Source: Syntrophaceae bacterium UBA1062 (GTDB taxonomy: Bacteria; Desulfobacterota; Desulfomonilia; UBA1062). Taken from it: DNA of 38,047 bases. Below, in pieces: positions 24,590 through 33,070 of the stretch (its first letter is position 1; each line of letters opens with the position of its first letter). The notes under the pieces are model-generated. The model worked only from the letters and a program-made list of their open reading frames with translations, was not told the origin of the DNA and ran no database searches. The translations under genes were made by a program, and so were the position numbers. Location of the stretch: assembly GCA_002316295.1 (NCBI GenBank), contig DCDF01000199.1:1-38047 (forward strand). Direction: 5' to 3'.

Positions 24590-25516
24590 TTATTCGGCGG
24601 GCGGGCCTTTTCCGCCTTTCTTCGGGAGCCTTGTGTCCGCCTCCATGGCCTCGTATCCGGAGACAATGTCCAGAAGCTCCTCGGTGATGGTCATCTGGCG
24701 CCGGCGGTGATAGGCGGCGAAGATCTCCTCCAGGTGCTCGCCGATATTCTTTTCCGCGTTCTGCATGGCAGCGAGCCTGCTCGCGTTCTCGCTGGCAAGG
24801 GATTCCGTGAACGCCTGGAAGAGGGAAACAAAAAAATACTCCCTCAAGAGCGACAGGAAGAGAGTGTCCCAGTCCATAGTGAACATGGGCAATGTTCGCG
24901 ACTCCCACGGCCGGGAGCGTATGTCGTTCAACCAGGTGCGGTCCACGGGAAGGAGCCGCGTGGTGCGGGGCTGGAAGGCGGCCCCGGATATATAGTGGTT
25001 GTAGATGAGGTAGATGTGCTGGATCTGTCTGGAAAAATGCCATTCCTCCAGAATCATCATGATTTCCTGCACCATGGGGGCGACTCCCGCTGTCGAGCTC
25101 GGTGTGAACAGGGTATCGTAGACAGTATGGCCGGCGCGCTCCAATTGGTCCTTCACCCGTTCGCCGATGGCGAGCATGGTGCGGTTTTCGAGGGGAACAT
25201 TCAGCGAATCCAGCTCTTCGAGGGCGTAGGATACGATCTGTGTGTTGAACTGGCCGCACAGTCCCTGGGCCGAGCCGAAAACGATGGCCCCTGCCCTGCG
25301 GGCGGGTACGACGTCCGCAGGTATCTCGGATTCCTCCCGGGCCTTGAGAGCGATCTGGAGCCCCATTTCCACGGTCCGGTTGTAGTCCGTGAGCGATTCC
25401 ACGGCCCTCTGATACTGTCTGATGCTCACTGCGGCCAGGGCCTTCATGGTCTTCACGACCGAGAGCAGATCCTGGGTGCTCTTGATCTTTCTCTTTAAGG
25501 ATTCAATGGTTTGCAT
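24590..25516 (-). CDS. atpG: N-type ATPase gamma subunit
   Basis: A 308-residue central-stalk subunit. The N-terminal helix MQTIESLKRKIKSTQDLLSVVKTMKALAAVSI, the middle GSAQGLCGQFN and the C-terminal helix ASRLAAMQNAEKNIGEHLEEIFAAYHRRRQMTITEELLDIVSGYEAM are diagnostic. It turns inside the alpha3beta3 head and couples catalysis to the c-ring. It is the last gene of the atpDCQRBEFAG operon and overlaps atpA by 14 bases. It is a little longer than typical F-type gammas (~290). Confidence 0.93.
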   Translation of the reverse strand: MQTIESLKRKIKSTQDLLSVVKTMKALAAVSIRQYQRAVESLTDYNRTVEMGLQIALKAREESEIPADVVPARRAGAIVFGSAQGLCGQFNTQIVSYALEELDSLNVPLENRTMLAIGERVKDQLERAGHTVYDTLFTPSSTAGVAPMVQEIMMILEEWHFSRQIQHIYLIYNHYISGAAFQPRTTRLLPVDRTWLNDIRSRPWESRTLPMFTMDWDTLFLSLLREYFFVSLFQAFTESLASENASRLAAMQNAEKNIGEHLEEIFAAYHRRRQMTITEELLDIVSGYEAMEADTRLPKKGGKGPPAE

Positions 25517-27056
25517 GATCCGGAGCCGCCTTTACCTCAACCGCCTTCCGGGCGGCCTCGAGCAGATGCTTATAATCATCGACGCCGAGCCTCTTGCCTG
25601 AGAGGATCATTGAGCGGAGATTCGGAGCAAAAGTCGAGATCTCCTTCTGGATTTTCCGCTCGGCCTGGTGGATATCGTCGACAGGAATCCCGTCGAACAC
25701 GCCGCCCGTCACGGCGAGCAGGACCGCGATCTGATTCGTCACAGAGATGGGCTCGAGCTGCTGCTGTTTGAGAATCTCCCGTACACGCCAGCCCCTCTCC
25801 AGCCGTCTGCGGGTGTTGTCGTCGAGCCGCGTTCCGAATCGGGAGAAGCTCTCAAGCTCTTCGAACTGCGCGTATGCTATACGAAGATCTCCCGCCACGG
25901 CCCGGTATGCGGGCAGCTGGGCTTTCCCGCCCACGCGGGACACGGACTTGCCCACGTCGATGGCGGGGAGGATCCCTTTCTGGAACAGAGAAGGCGAGAG
26001 GTAGATCTGACCGTCAGTGATGGAGATGAGGTTGGTGGGAATGTACGACGAGATATCCTGCGCCTCGGTCTCGATGATGGGCAGTGCGGTGAGAGACCCG
26101 CCCCCGTACTCCTGTCTCAGGTGGGTGGACCGCTCGAGCATGCGGGAGTGAATGTAGAATATGTCTCCCGGATAGGCCTCGCGTCCCGGAGGCCTGCGCA
26201 ACAGGAGGGAAAGCTCCCGGTATGCCCGGGCGTGTCTGGTCAGATCGTCGTAGACGATGAGCACGTCACGGCCCTGCGCCATGAAGTGTTCGCCCATGGA
26301 TGTGGCCGCGTAAGGGGCGACAAACTGGAGGCCAGGAGGTTCTTCACCTGCCGCTACTACCACAATGGTATAGTCGAGGGCTCGATGGTCCCGGAGGATG
26401 GCTATCGTCTTCGCCACGTCCGAGCTCTGTTTGCCGATTGCGCAGTAGATGCAGATCACGCTCTTGTCGTGCTGGTTGATAATAGTGTCCAGGACGATGG
26501 TGGTCTTGCCGGTGAGGCGGTCTCCCAGGATGAGCTCGCGCTGGCCCCTGCCGATGGGGATCAGCGCGTCGATGGCCTTGATCCCGGTCTGGAGAGGCGC
26601 TGTCACCGGGTCACGATGCATGATGGGAGGCGCCTCGCGCTCTACGGGCAGCCGCTCTGTCGCGTGAATGTCTCCCCGCTTGTCCAGAGGTCGCCCGAGC
26701 GCATCCACAACCCGGGACAGGAGGGAGTCGCCCACCGGTACATCCAGAACCCTTCCCGTTCGTACCACCTCCGAGCCCGCGACAATGTCCTCGGAGGGAT
26801 CGAGCATGATGATGCCCACTTCATCGGGGTCGATGTTGAATACGAGCCCGTAGAGGCCGTCGGGGAAGCGTACGAGCTCCTCGGACCTGACGCTGGCCAT
26901 GCCGCTCACCCGGGCAATGCCCTGCCCCACATAGTCCACGATGCCGACCTCCTGGGGCTTAAGCTCCGCCGATTGCCCGGACCGGGCTCGTTCGAGCTTC
27001 CGGAACGTGTCTTCCAGGCATGTATCCAGCGTCTCATCATCGCGCTCCTTGTTCAT
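25503..27056 (-). CDS. atpA: N-type ATPase alpha subunit
   Basis: A 517-residue non-catalytic head subunit. It has a P-loop GDRLTGKT (178-185), RPPGREAYPGDIFYIHSR and the arginine-finger motif SVSRVGGKAQ. Position 181 is Leu where most alpha subunits have Gln (GDRQTGKT). ATG 27056 is chosen because a GGGGG ribosome site precedes it; the open frame further upstream enters a 52-base gap and atpF. In N-ATPase operons atpA stands after atpF with no delta gene between, as here. Confidence 0.95.
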   Translation of the reverse strand: MNKERDDETLDTCLEDTFRKLERARSGQSAELKPQEVGIVDYVGQGIARVSGMASVRSEELVRFPDGLYGLVFNIDPDEVGIIMLDPSEDIVAGSEVVRTGRVLDVPVGDSLLSRVVDALGRPLDKRGDIHATERLPVEREAPPIMHRDPVTAPLQTGIKAIDALIPIGRGQRELILGDRLTGKTTIVLDTIINQHDKSVICIYCAIGKQSSDVAKTIAILRDHRALDYTIVVVAAGEEPPGLQFVAPYAATSMGEHFMAQGRDVLIVYDDLTRHARAYRELSLLLRRPPGREAYPGDIFYIHSRMLERSTHLRQEYGGGSLTALPIIETEAQDISSYIPTNLISITDGQIYLSPSLFQKGILPAIDVGKSVSRVGGKAQLPAYRAVAGDLRIAYAQFEELESFSRFGTRLDDNTRRRLERGWRVREILKQQQLEPISVTNQIAVLLAVTGGVFDGIPVDDIHQAERKIQKEISTFAPNLRSMILSGKRLGVDDYKHLLEAARKAVEVKAAPDHANH

Positions 27057-27108
27057 GGACAATCCCCCTTTCGCCCTTTTTGAATCATCCCGCGGCGGTC
27101 CTTCCCCG

Positions 27109-27900
27109 TCAGACGGCCGCTCCTTTGCTCCCTGATGCGCCGGTCTCTTTCTTGAGGATCTGAAGGAACTTTTGCTCAAGGCTCTCAAGGTAATCGTCGA
27201 TGCTCCAGGAGAGTTTGTATCCGTGGGCCATCATCTCGATGCCGGCGCCGGTGCGCCCGTTCGTTTCATAGACGATCTCGCCATCGGGTCCGAGAAAGGG
27301 TTTCAGAGCTTCCTCAACGGACTTCTTCAGTTGCCTGTTCAGCTCGAAGGCCGTCTTCACACTGATCGTGGGCTCCGGAGTGTCGAGCGCCTTTTCCAGC
27401 AGCCTCTTCTCATCAGGTTTCAGAGAGGCCACACGGCGGATGAAGACCTGCACCATCCTCTGCTCCAGCTCTTCATCGGCAAGGTCGATGAGCACCTGCC
27501 TGACGGTCTTGAAAACATAGGCGCCCGCATGCCTTTTCAGGTCTTCGAGAAAAGCGGACTTCTCCATCTCCAGAGCTTCGATCCATCGCCTGTGCATCAG
27601 GGAGACCTCTTCGCGCACCTCCTTCATGAGCTGGTTTTTCTCCTGATCTGCAGCGAGCCGGGCCTGATCGAGCATGTCCGCAGCCTGAGCGTCAATGGCG
27701 TATTTCCGCTTCTCGCTGTCCGCCAGAGCCTGCCTGGCTTCGGCTTTCAGACGGTCGGCCTCGCTCAGCCGCCGTGCTATTCCAGCCTCCCGCACATTCA
27801 TGGCCTGGACGATCTTGTCGTAGAGAAAGCGCTTGAGGAGGTATGCCAGAATGAGAAAGTTGATGATCTGCGCAGCGAGGATAAATGGATCGATATGCAT
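27109..27900 (-). CDS. atpF: N-type ATPase b subunit with extended C-terminus
   Basis: A 263-residue peripheral-stalk subunit, about 100 residues longer than a standard b. One N-terminal membrane helix (FILAAQIINFLILAYLLKRFLY) is followed by a long charged coiled coil (about 35-150). A C-terminal domain (about 150-250) follows, with EKALDTPEPTISVKTAFELNRQLKKSVEEAL and GYKLSWSIDDYLESLEQKF resembling the delta-subunit end. Since no delta gene exists in the operon, this extension probably replaces it, as is known for N-ATPases. Confidence 0.93.
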   Translation of the reverse strand: MHIDPFILAAQIINFLILAYLLKRFLYDKIVQAMNVREAGIARRLSEADRLKAEARQALADSEKRKYAIDAQAADMLDQARLAADQEKNQLMKEVREEVSLMHRRWIEALEMEKSAFLEDLKRHAGAYVFKTVRQVLIDLADEELEQRMVQVFIRRVASLKPDEKRLLEKALDTPEPTISVKTAFELNRQLKKSVEEALKPFLGPDGEIVYETNGRTGAGIEMMAHGYKLSWSIDDYLESLEQKFLQILKKETGASGSKGAAV

Positions 27901-27912
27901 CAGGCGCTGTCC

Positions 27913-28179
27913 TCATGAGAGAAAATGATCCCAGAAGGGATTTGCGAAGATCAGAATCATGGAGATGACAAAGCAGTAGATGGCGATGGATTCGATCATG
28001 GCGAGCGCCACGAACAGTGTCCTTGTGATGGAGCTTCGTTCATCGGGCTGTTGTGCGATGGCGCTCAATGCCTGCTGCGTCGCCCTTCCTTCGCCCAGCG
28101 CCGGCCCGATGGAACCGATCGCCATAGTAATCCCCGCCATAACCACCGATGTGACTGCAACTAAGGTAGCGTTGTCCAT
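27913..28179 (-). CDS. atpE: N-type ATPase c subunit
   Basis: An 88-residue hairpin of two membrane helices. Helix 1 contains GSIGPALGEGRAT with E30; helix 2 contains ALAMIESIAIYCFV with E63, S64 and Y68. The ES...Y set in helix 2 resembles Na+-binding rings, whereas helix 1 has Glu where the Ilyobacter-type Na+ site has Gln. Two carboxylates per site is the N-ATPase pattern. IAQQPDE forms the polar loop contacting gamma/epsilon. GGGGGATAGGAT precedes the ATG. Ion specificity cannot be decided from sequence alone. Confidence 0.95.
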   Translation of the reverse strand: MDNATLVAVTSVVMAGITMAIGSIGPALGEGRATQQALSAIAQQPDERSSITRTLFVALAMIESIAIYCFVISMILIFANPFWDHFLS

Positions 28180-28195
28180 ATCCTATCCCCCTTTC

Positions 28196-28912
28196 TTATA
28201 TGGAACCATTTTTGCCGGTACCGACCCCCTCGTGCACCTGCACGGCCGATGCTATGTACACCATGGCAAGGATCGAAAAGATATAGGCCTGCACCATTCC
28301 GATGAGCAGCCCCAGTGCTTGCATGACTACGGGAAAGAACAGCGGCGTGATGGCCAGCAGAATGCCGATGATCTTGTCATGGCTCATGATGTTCCCGAAA
28401 AGTCTTATGGCAAGGGCGAGCGTCCGGGTGAGCTCGCCCATGATGTGAAACGGAAAGAAAATGAAGGTGGGCTGGAAATATTCCTTGACATAGTTCCTGA
28501 TTCCCTGGCGGGAGATGCCGTAGATGGGGACGGCAAGAAACACGCAGATGGCCAGCGCCGACGTGGTGGCCAGCGAAGAAGTTGGGGCTACGTATCCGGG
28601 GAAGATGATGAGGAAGTTCGACATGCCGATGAAGAGAAAAAGAGAGCCCACGAACGCGGTGTATGGCCCCGGGTCATCGTGGCAGATTTCGTAGATCTGG
28701 TCCCTGATCGTGGTGACCACGACCTCAAGGAACCCCTGCCACCGGGAGCGCCCTCCCTCCGGAGAAATACGCCGGGTCACGAGCCAGGCTCCGAGGATGA
28801 GGATCGCCATCACAAGCCATGTGTACGCGAGCGTGGCGGTGATCTTGACGAACCCCCACTGCCAGAGGATGATTTGATCAGGGCTTATCTGGTTGAGCCG
28901 GAGTATTTCCAC
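28196..28912 (-). CDS. atpB: N-type ATPase a subunit
   Basis: A 238-residue membrane protein with about six helices. The essential Arg is R170 in ELTRTLALAIRLFGNIMSHD; the C-terminal helix contains GLLIGMVQAYIFSILAMVYIASAV. It forms the ion half-channels next to the c-ring. GTG 28912 is chosen because GGTGGGAG lies at proper spacing; an in-frame GTG at 28936 lacks a clear ribosome site and would extend the overlap with atpR from 35 to 59 bases. Confidence 0.93.
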   Translation of the reverse strand: MEILRLNQISPDQIILWQWGFVKITATLAYTWLVMAILILGAWLVTRRISPEGGRSRWQGFLEVVVTTIRDQIYEICHDDPGPYTAFVGSLFLFIGMSNFLIIFPGYVAPTSSLATTSALAICVFLAVPIYGISRQGIRNYVKEYFQPTFIFFPFHIMGELTRTLALAIRLFGNIMSHDKIIGILLAITPLFFPVVMQALGLLIGMVQAYIFSILAMVYIASAVQVHEGVGTGKNGSI

Positions 28913-29210
28913 GGCATTCTCCCACCAAATGCTCACGCCTGACCAGCAGACGTGTGAGGATGGAGCGCATGATGATAAATCCGGCCAGAGCCGACGCCAC
29001 CCGTTCCCATCGATGATTCATCACGAGATAAAAACCGGGCAGGACCAGGAAGAGCCTCGCAATATAGCTGAAGATCATGAGCCTAAAGGGCGTTCGGGAC
29101 GAGGGGAGCCTCTGGAGTGAGGCCCACAGGATGATGAAATAGGCCAGCCCCAGGGCCATGCCTGCAACGAATGCGAATATGAGCACGGCCGGGGAAGACT
29201 CAACGATCAT
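28878..29210 (-). CDS. atpR: N-ATPase accessory membrane protein AtpR
   Basis: A 110-residue protein with about three hydrophobic segments (AVLIFAFVAGMALGLAYFIILW, FRLMIFSYIARLFLVLPGFYLV, VASALAGFIIMRSIL). Its position between the AtpI-like gene and atpB, its size and the polar Arg in helix 2-3 match AtpR, which occurs only in N-ATPase operons and is thought to assist ring assembly or ion-site loading. GGAG lies six bases before ATG 29210. Confidence 0.85.
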   Translation of the reverse strand: MIVESSPAVLIFAFVAGMALGLAYFIILWASLQRLPSSRTPFRLMIFSYIARLFLVLPGFYLVMNHRWERVASALAGFIIMRSILTRLLVRREHLVGECRGNTPAQPDKP

Positions 29211-29253
29211 GGGCAGCTCCGATCCCGGTCAGCACGTTTTCCGTTTAAAGCCG

Positions 29254-29574
29254 TCATTTGCGTATCCCTGCCTTTCTGACCCAGTACCAGGCGTTCAGGC
29301 ATCCCACCATGACTCCGCCGATGAGGAGCATGAGAGTCCACGAAAACTGACTCGGCCAGTTGTTGTCGATCCATATGCCCAGAGCCGTGCCTATGAGGGT
29401 GGGAATCGCCACGGACCATCCCACGACGCCGAACATGCCCAGTCCGAACCACACCGACTGGTCTGGGTCGTTCCTAGTTTTTAGCCTGAGTGCTTCCTTC
29501 CTGGTCACCTGCCGGGTGAACCTGCGCTTGATCGCCTGCCTTCGTTCGTCAGAAGAGGGCGGTTTCTTATCCAT
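29254..29574 (-). CDS. atpQ: N-ATPase AtpI-like assembly protein (AtpQ)
   Basis: A 106-residue protein. A basic N-terminal tail (about 1-40) precedes two membrane helices, WFGLGMFGVVGWSVAIPTLIGTALGIWI and WTLMLLIGGVMVGCLNAWYWV, the AtpI/AtpZ-like pattern. AtpI relatives help assemble c-rings and may bind Mg2+. ATG 29574 overlaps the atpC end by eight bases. An upstream in-frame start at 29682 would lie wholly inside atpC and is rejected. Confidence 0.85.
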   Translation of the reverse strand: MDKKPPSSDERRQAIKRRFTRQVTRKEALRLKTRNDPDQSVWFGLGMFGVVGWSVAIPTLIGTALGIWIDNNWPSQFSWTLMLLIGGVMVGCLNAWYWVRKAGIRK

Positions 29575-29956
29575 GCTTTCCGATCTCCATGAACCTGCGG
29601 ACAATGTCGGCCTCGAGCCTTGCGGCTGCTGTACGGGCCTTCTTTTCCCGGTCGTCGATGGTCTTGAATTGCTCTTCGACAAGCCCCTCCAGCCGCCCGA
29701 GGTCGGGAATGATCACGGCGTTCCTCGTGGATACCAGGACCTCATCGCCCTTTTTCACTATGACGCCCTCGTCCGTAGCGTAATACTCTTCAGGAGAGCC
29801 CGACTTCTGCACTGAGAGCAGGCCCGGCACCAGCGCAGCGACGAAATCGATGTGCCTGGGCAGCAGGCAGAAGCTGCCGTTTATCGCCTCGGCCTTCACT
29901 TTGTCCACATCCCTGTGCACAAAGACCTCATATGGGAGCAGGATCTTAAAATTCAT
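29567..29956 (-). CDS. atpC: N-type ATPase epsilon subunit
   Basis: A 129-residue epsilon subunit. The N-terminal beta-sandwich has LLPYEVFVHRDVDKVKAEAINGSFCLLPRHIDFVAALVPGLLS; the C-terminal part (about 95-129) is a helical pair. It binds the foot of gamma and in other ATPases inhibits hydrolysis. It overlaps atpD by 11 bases and atpQ by eight. Confidence 0.92.
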   Translation of the reverse strand: MNFKILLPYEVFVHRDVDKVKAEAINGSFCLLPRHIDFVAALVPGLLSVQKSGSPEEYYATDEGVIVKKGDEVLVSTRNAVIIPDLGRLEGLVEEQFKTIDDREKKARTAAARLEADIVRRFMEIGKHG

Positions 29957-31328
29957 CCCGGTCCACCTCGTCGATAGTGCCTATCATGAAGAGCTTGGAC
30001 TCCGGATATTCGGCGAATTCGTCATTGAGGATCCGCTCGCATCCGTTCAATGCCTCTTCCAGGGTGACCATTCTGCCCTCGATTCCGGTGAACTGCTGCG
30101 TCGTGAAGAAGGGCTGGGTGAAGAATCTCTCCAGCCTCCTGGCCCGATAGACGATACGCTGGTCTTCGCGCGAGAGCTCGTTTATGCCGAGCATGGCGAT
30201 GATGTCCTTGAATTCTTCATAGATGGTGAGTGTCTTGCGGATCTCCTGTGCGAGGCGGTAATGCCGCTCGCCTGCGACGTGCGGGATGAGCATTTTCGAT
30301 GTGGACTGGAGCAGATCGATGGCCGGATAGAGCCCCTCGCTCGCCCGCTTCCGGGAAAGCACGATGGATGCGCTCAGGTGCCCGAATGTATGGACGGCCG
30401 AAGGGTCGGTGAAATCGTCGGCTGGAACGTAGACGGCCTGGATGGATGTTATGGCTCCGGTGCTCGTGTTGCAGATTCTCTCTTCGAGCTCGGCCAGCTC
30501 GGTTCCCAGGGTGGGCTGGTATCCGAGGCGCGACGGGAGCTGGCCCATGAGTCCGGACACCTCTGATCCCGCCTGGATGAATCGGAAGATATTGTCCATC
30601 ATGAGAAGCACGTCCTGATGCATGTCGTCGCGGAAGTACTCTGCGACGGTGAGGGCCGTATGCCCCACCCGGAACCTGGCTCCCGGAGGTTCATTCATCT
30701 GTCCGAATACCATGACCGTATTATCCAGCACCCCTGCGTTGAGCATATCGCGGTAGAATTCCTCCCCCTCACGGCAACGCTCTCCGATACCGCAGAAAAT
30801 GCTCACCCCGTGATACTGCTTCACCGTGTTGTTGATCATTTCGGTAATGAGCACGGTCTTGCCCACTCCCGCGCCTCCAAAGAGACCCGCCTTGCCGCCC
30901 CGCTCGAGCGGAGCAAGCACATCGATGGCCTTGATCCCGGTGGTGAAGATTTCGGATACCGTAGACTGTTCGGACAAGGGAACAGGCTTGCGGTGGATGG
31001 GATGCATGGCGCCGCTGATGTCGCCCGAAGCATCGATGGGTTTTCCCATGACGTTGATTGCCCTGCCCAGGAGATCCTTGCCCACCGGAACCTGGAGCGG
31101 AAATCCGGTGTCAATGATTTCCGACCTGCGGGCAAGCCCTTGCGTGGGTGTCAGGGCCACACCTCGCACCATACTGTCGCTCAGGTGGGTGTTGACCTCT
31201 ATGACAATGTCACGGCTGTCTCCTGCGCAAAGAACGTTGTAGATTTTCGGAAGACGGACAGGAAAGCGGGCATCGACCACGCTTCCCCTGACAGATACTA
31301 CTGAGCCAGTGTTGCTGTTTTCGTTCAT
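29946..31328 (-). CDS. atpD: N-type ATPase beta subunit
   Basis: A 460-residue catalytic subunit. Walker A is GGAGVGKT (151-158), the catalytic Glu motif is GIGERCREGEEF, and the C-terminal DELSEED region is replaced by ELSREDQRI. Other motifs are VFGQMNEPPGARFRVGHTALTVAEYFRDD and SRLGYQPTLGTELAELEERI. It is the first gene of atpDCQRBEFAG; having beta and epsilon first is the N-ATPase order. Ribosome binding before ATG 31328 is weak (GAGAGT). Confidence 0.95.
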   Translation of the reverse strand: MNENSNTGSVVSVRGSVVDARFPVRLPKIYNVLCAGDSRDIVIEVNTHLSDSMVRGVALTPTQGLARRSEIIDTGFPLQVPVGKDLLGRAINVMGKPIDASGDISGAMHPIHRKPVPLSEQSTVSEIFTTGIKAIDVLAPLERGGKAGLFGGAGVGKTVLITEMINNTVKQYHGVSIFCGIGERCREGEEFYRDMLNAGVLDNTVMVFGQMNEPPGARFRVGHTALTVAEYFRDDMHQDVLLMMDNIFRFIQAGSEVSGLMGQLPSRLGYQPTLGTELAELEERICNTSTGAITSIQAVYVPADDFTDPSAVHTFGHLSASIVLSRKRASEGLYPAIDLLQSTSKMLIPHVAGERHYRLAQEIRKTLTIYEEFKDIIAMLGINELSREDQRIVYRARRLERFFTQPFFTTQQFTGIEGRMVTLEEALNGCERILNDEFAEYPESKLFMIGTIDEVDRDEF

Positions 31329-31412
31329 CGTACCGTACTCTCAAACTGCCGATGAGAAAATAACGTAAAAAACCGAGACGCCCGCAGGCAAGGACATGAA
31401 ACATGAGATGAT

Positions 31413-31440
31413 AAAATAAGGACAGTCGGACATGTATCAA
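31413..31440 (-). promoter_or_regulatory. candidate promoter of the N-ATPase operon
   Basis: On the minus strand TTGATA (31440-31435) and TATTTT (31418-31413) are 16 bases apart, giving a leader of about 75-80 bases before atpD. No other good pair stands out in the gap. Confidence 0.35.
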
Positions 31441-31647
31441 GAGTGGCAGGAAGAAACATGTGAAATAATGCACTCGGCCGATGCGACAATGGATTGATAC
31501 TGAGAAAGAAACGAGTTCTAACGGACAGGTGGCGCGACGACGATTCGGATGGAGAAAGTCGTTTTCATGGTCTGTGAAAGCGACGGCGTAAAGAAGGCGG
31601 CTTCATAGAGCACGGGATTTTGCACACTGCGGGGCTGATGTTTCAGA

Positions 31648-31673
31648 CCGTGCGGCGACCGGTCGCCGCACGG
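31648..31673. repeat. 26-base perfect palindrome downstream of the kamA-like gene
   Basis: The two 13-base arms meet without spacer between 31660 and 31661 (core GCGACCGGTCGC). It begins 16 bases past the kamA-like stop on the minus strand. There is no following T-run, so it may be a Rho-assisted hairpin or a dimeric protein site. Confidence 0.7.
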
Positions 31674-31688
31674 CAGACGGACCGCGTG

Positions 31689-32825
31689 TCAGCCCGCAGC
31701 ATCCCGGATGCGCTCGGAAAAGACGTCCTCGCCGTCTGCGAGCCACCCTTCATGGGAGTGAATCTTTCTGCTGAAGAACTTGCCGGTATTCCTGGGGTCC
31801 CTTGCCTGATGGAACTTGAAGAAGATCTCGTCTCCCATTTTTCCCACGATTTCGATCTTCCCCTTTTTATGTGACATGATGTATCTGAATCGCTTGCTGT
31901 ACCCGTTGAGCATGGACTTCGCCGTCTCTACGATTTCATATCCGCGGTGGAGCGGTACCTGAAAATGATGCTTGACGCGTTTGACCGGCCTGCACTGGAA
32001 CACGTAATACGGGTTCACCCCGATGCCGGCCAGATTGTTCTGCAGAGTAGCGAGACACTCGGGGTCGTCGTTCACCCCTTTCAGGAGCACGGTCTGATTG
32101 TTCACTACAATGCCGGAGCGCATGAGGCAATCGATTGCGGCAATCGCCTCTTCGGTGATTTCACGCGGATGATTGAACTGTGTCACCACGAAAATTCTTC
32201 TTTGGGGCGACGAGTGCTTCCGCAGGAGCCCGAGCAGTTCAGGATCGTCTATGATCCGGTGCGGCAGAGTGACGGGAACCCGTGTGCCGAACCTGATGAA
32301 CGAAAGATGTTGTATGTCCGAGAGCATCTCGAGGAACCGAGCGATCACCGAGGTGCTCAGAACAAAAGGATCACCCCCCGATATGAGCACATTATTGATT
32401 TCCCGATGCTGTCTGACATATGAGGCGGCGTCATCGAACCGTCTGAGGAGTTCGTCGTTCGGGAGCCCCACCAGCCGTTTTCTGAAGCAATGCCGGCAGT
32501 ACATCGCACACCGGTTGGTGGAGAGGATGAGCGCGGTCTGCGGATACTTGTGCTGGAGACCGGGCATCTTTGTGTTTTCCTTTTCACCGCTGGTGTCGTA
32601 GGACCCCATGAGATTCAGTTCGTCAACGCTGGGCACGGCCATTGCCCTGACAGGGTCGTTCGGATCATCGGGATTTATCAGGGAGAGATAATAGGGTGGG
32701 ACGCGCATAGGATGCCGCTCCACCACGTGCTTCAGACGGCTTTTCTCGTCGGGTTTTATCCCGAGCGCCGACGATGCCTCCTGGATAGTCCGTATACTTT
32801 CTTTCAGCTGTGTTTCCCAGGTCAT
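31689..32825 (-). CDS. KamA-family radical SAM protein (lysine 2,3-aminomutase-like)
   Basis: A 378-residue radical SAM enzyme. The cluster motif is C106-x3-C110-x2-C113 (CAMYCRHC), followed by LISGGDPFVLS (SAM binding) and NNQTVLLKGVND. Members move amino groups with PLP and the 5'-deoxyadenosyl radical. The usual GGGGK PLP-lysine motif is not present; the corresponding place reads MSHKKGKIEIVG, where a Gly-Lys may serve. The protein is shorter than true lysine 2,3-aminomutase (~415) and longer than EpmB (~340), so the substrate is open. ATG 32825 follows GAGGAG; an in-frame GTG at 32834 overlaps that site. It is not clearly in an operon. Confidence 0.8.
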   Translation of the reverse strand: MTWETQLKESIRTIQEASSALGIKPDEKSRLKHVVERHPMRVPPYYLSLINPDDPNDPVRAMAVPSVDELNLMGSYDTSGEKENTKMPGLQHKYPQTALILSTNRCAMYCRHCFRKRLVGLPNDELLRRFDDAASYVRQHREINNVLISGGDPFVLSTSVIARFLEMLSDIQHLSFIRFGTRVPVTLPHRIIDDPELLGLLRKHSSPQRRIFVVTQFNHPREITEEAIAAIDCLMRSGIVVNNQTVLLKGVNDDPECLATLQNNLAGIGVNPYYVFQCRPVKRVKHHFQVPLHRGYEIVETAKSMLNGYSKRFRYIMSHKKGKIEIVGKMGDEIFFKFHQARDPRNTGKFFSRKIHSHEGWLADGEDVFSERIRDAAG

Positions 32826-33070
32826 AGCACTCACTCCTCATCATGTTTTTGCCTTGCGGCAACTGCCGCGACAAATAGCGGCTCGCCAGATTGTCGAAAT
32901 TCCGATCGCCGAAACCAAAACAACAGAGGATGTACCCCGGCTGCACCATGAAGGAAAAAATGTCTGATATGCTCTTGAATATACTACCACAGACCGGCCC
33001 GGCATGCAATTCTTTAAGAAAAGCAATGACAAGGACAGATAAGTGCCGGAAAATCGGACGGGTTAGGCGG

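Larger units (their letters stand above)
31329..31688. other. intergenic region between kamA-like gene and the atp operon
   Basis: 360 bases with no credible gene. It holds the atp promoter candidate and a loose direct repeat (GAAACATGAGA near 31398, GAAACATGTGA near 31454). A 26-base perfect palindrome lies at the kamA end. Confidence 0.5.

Noticed and set aside
25668..27083. 471-codon plus-strand open frame opposite atpA
   Set aside because: It is antisense to a clear alpha-subunit gene and shows no recognisable domain.
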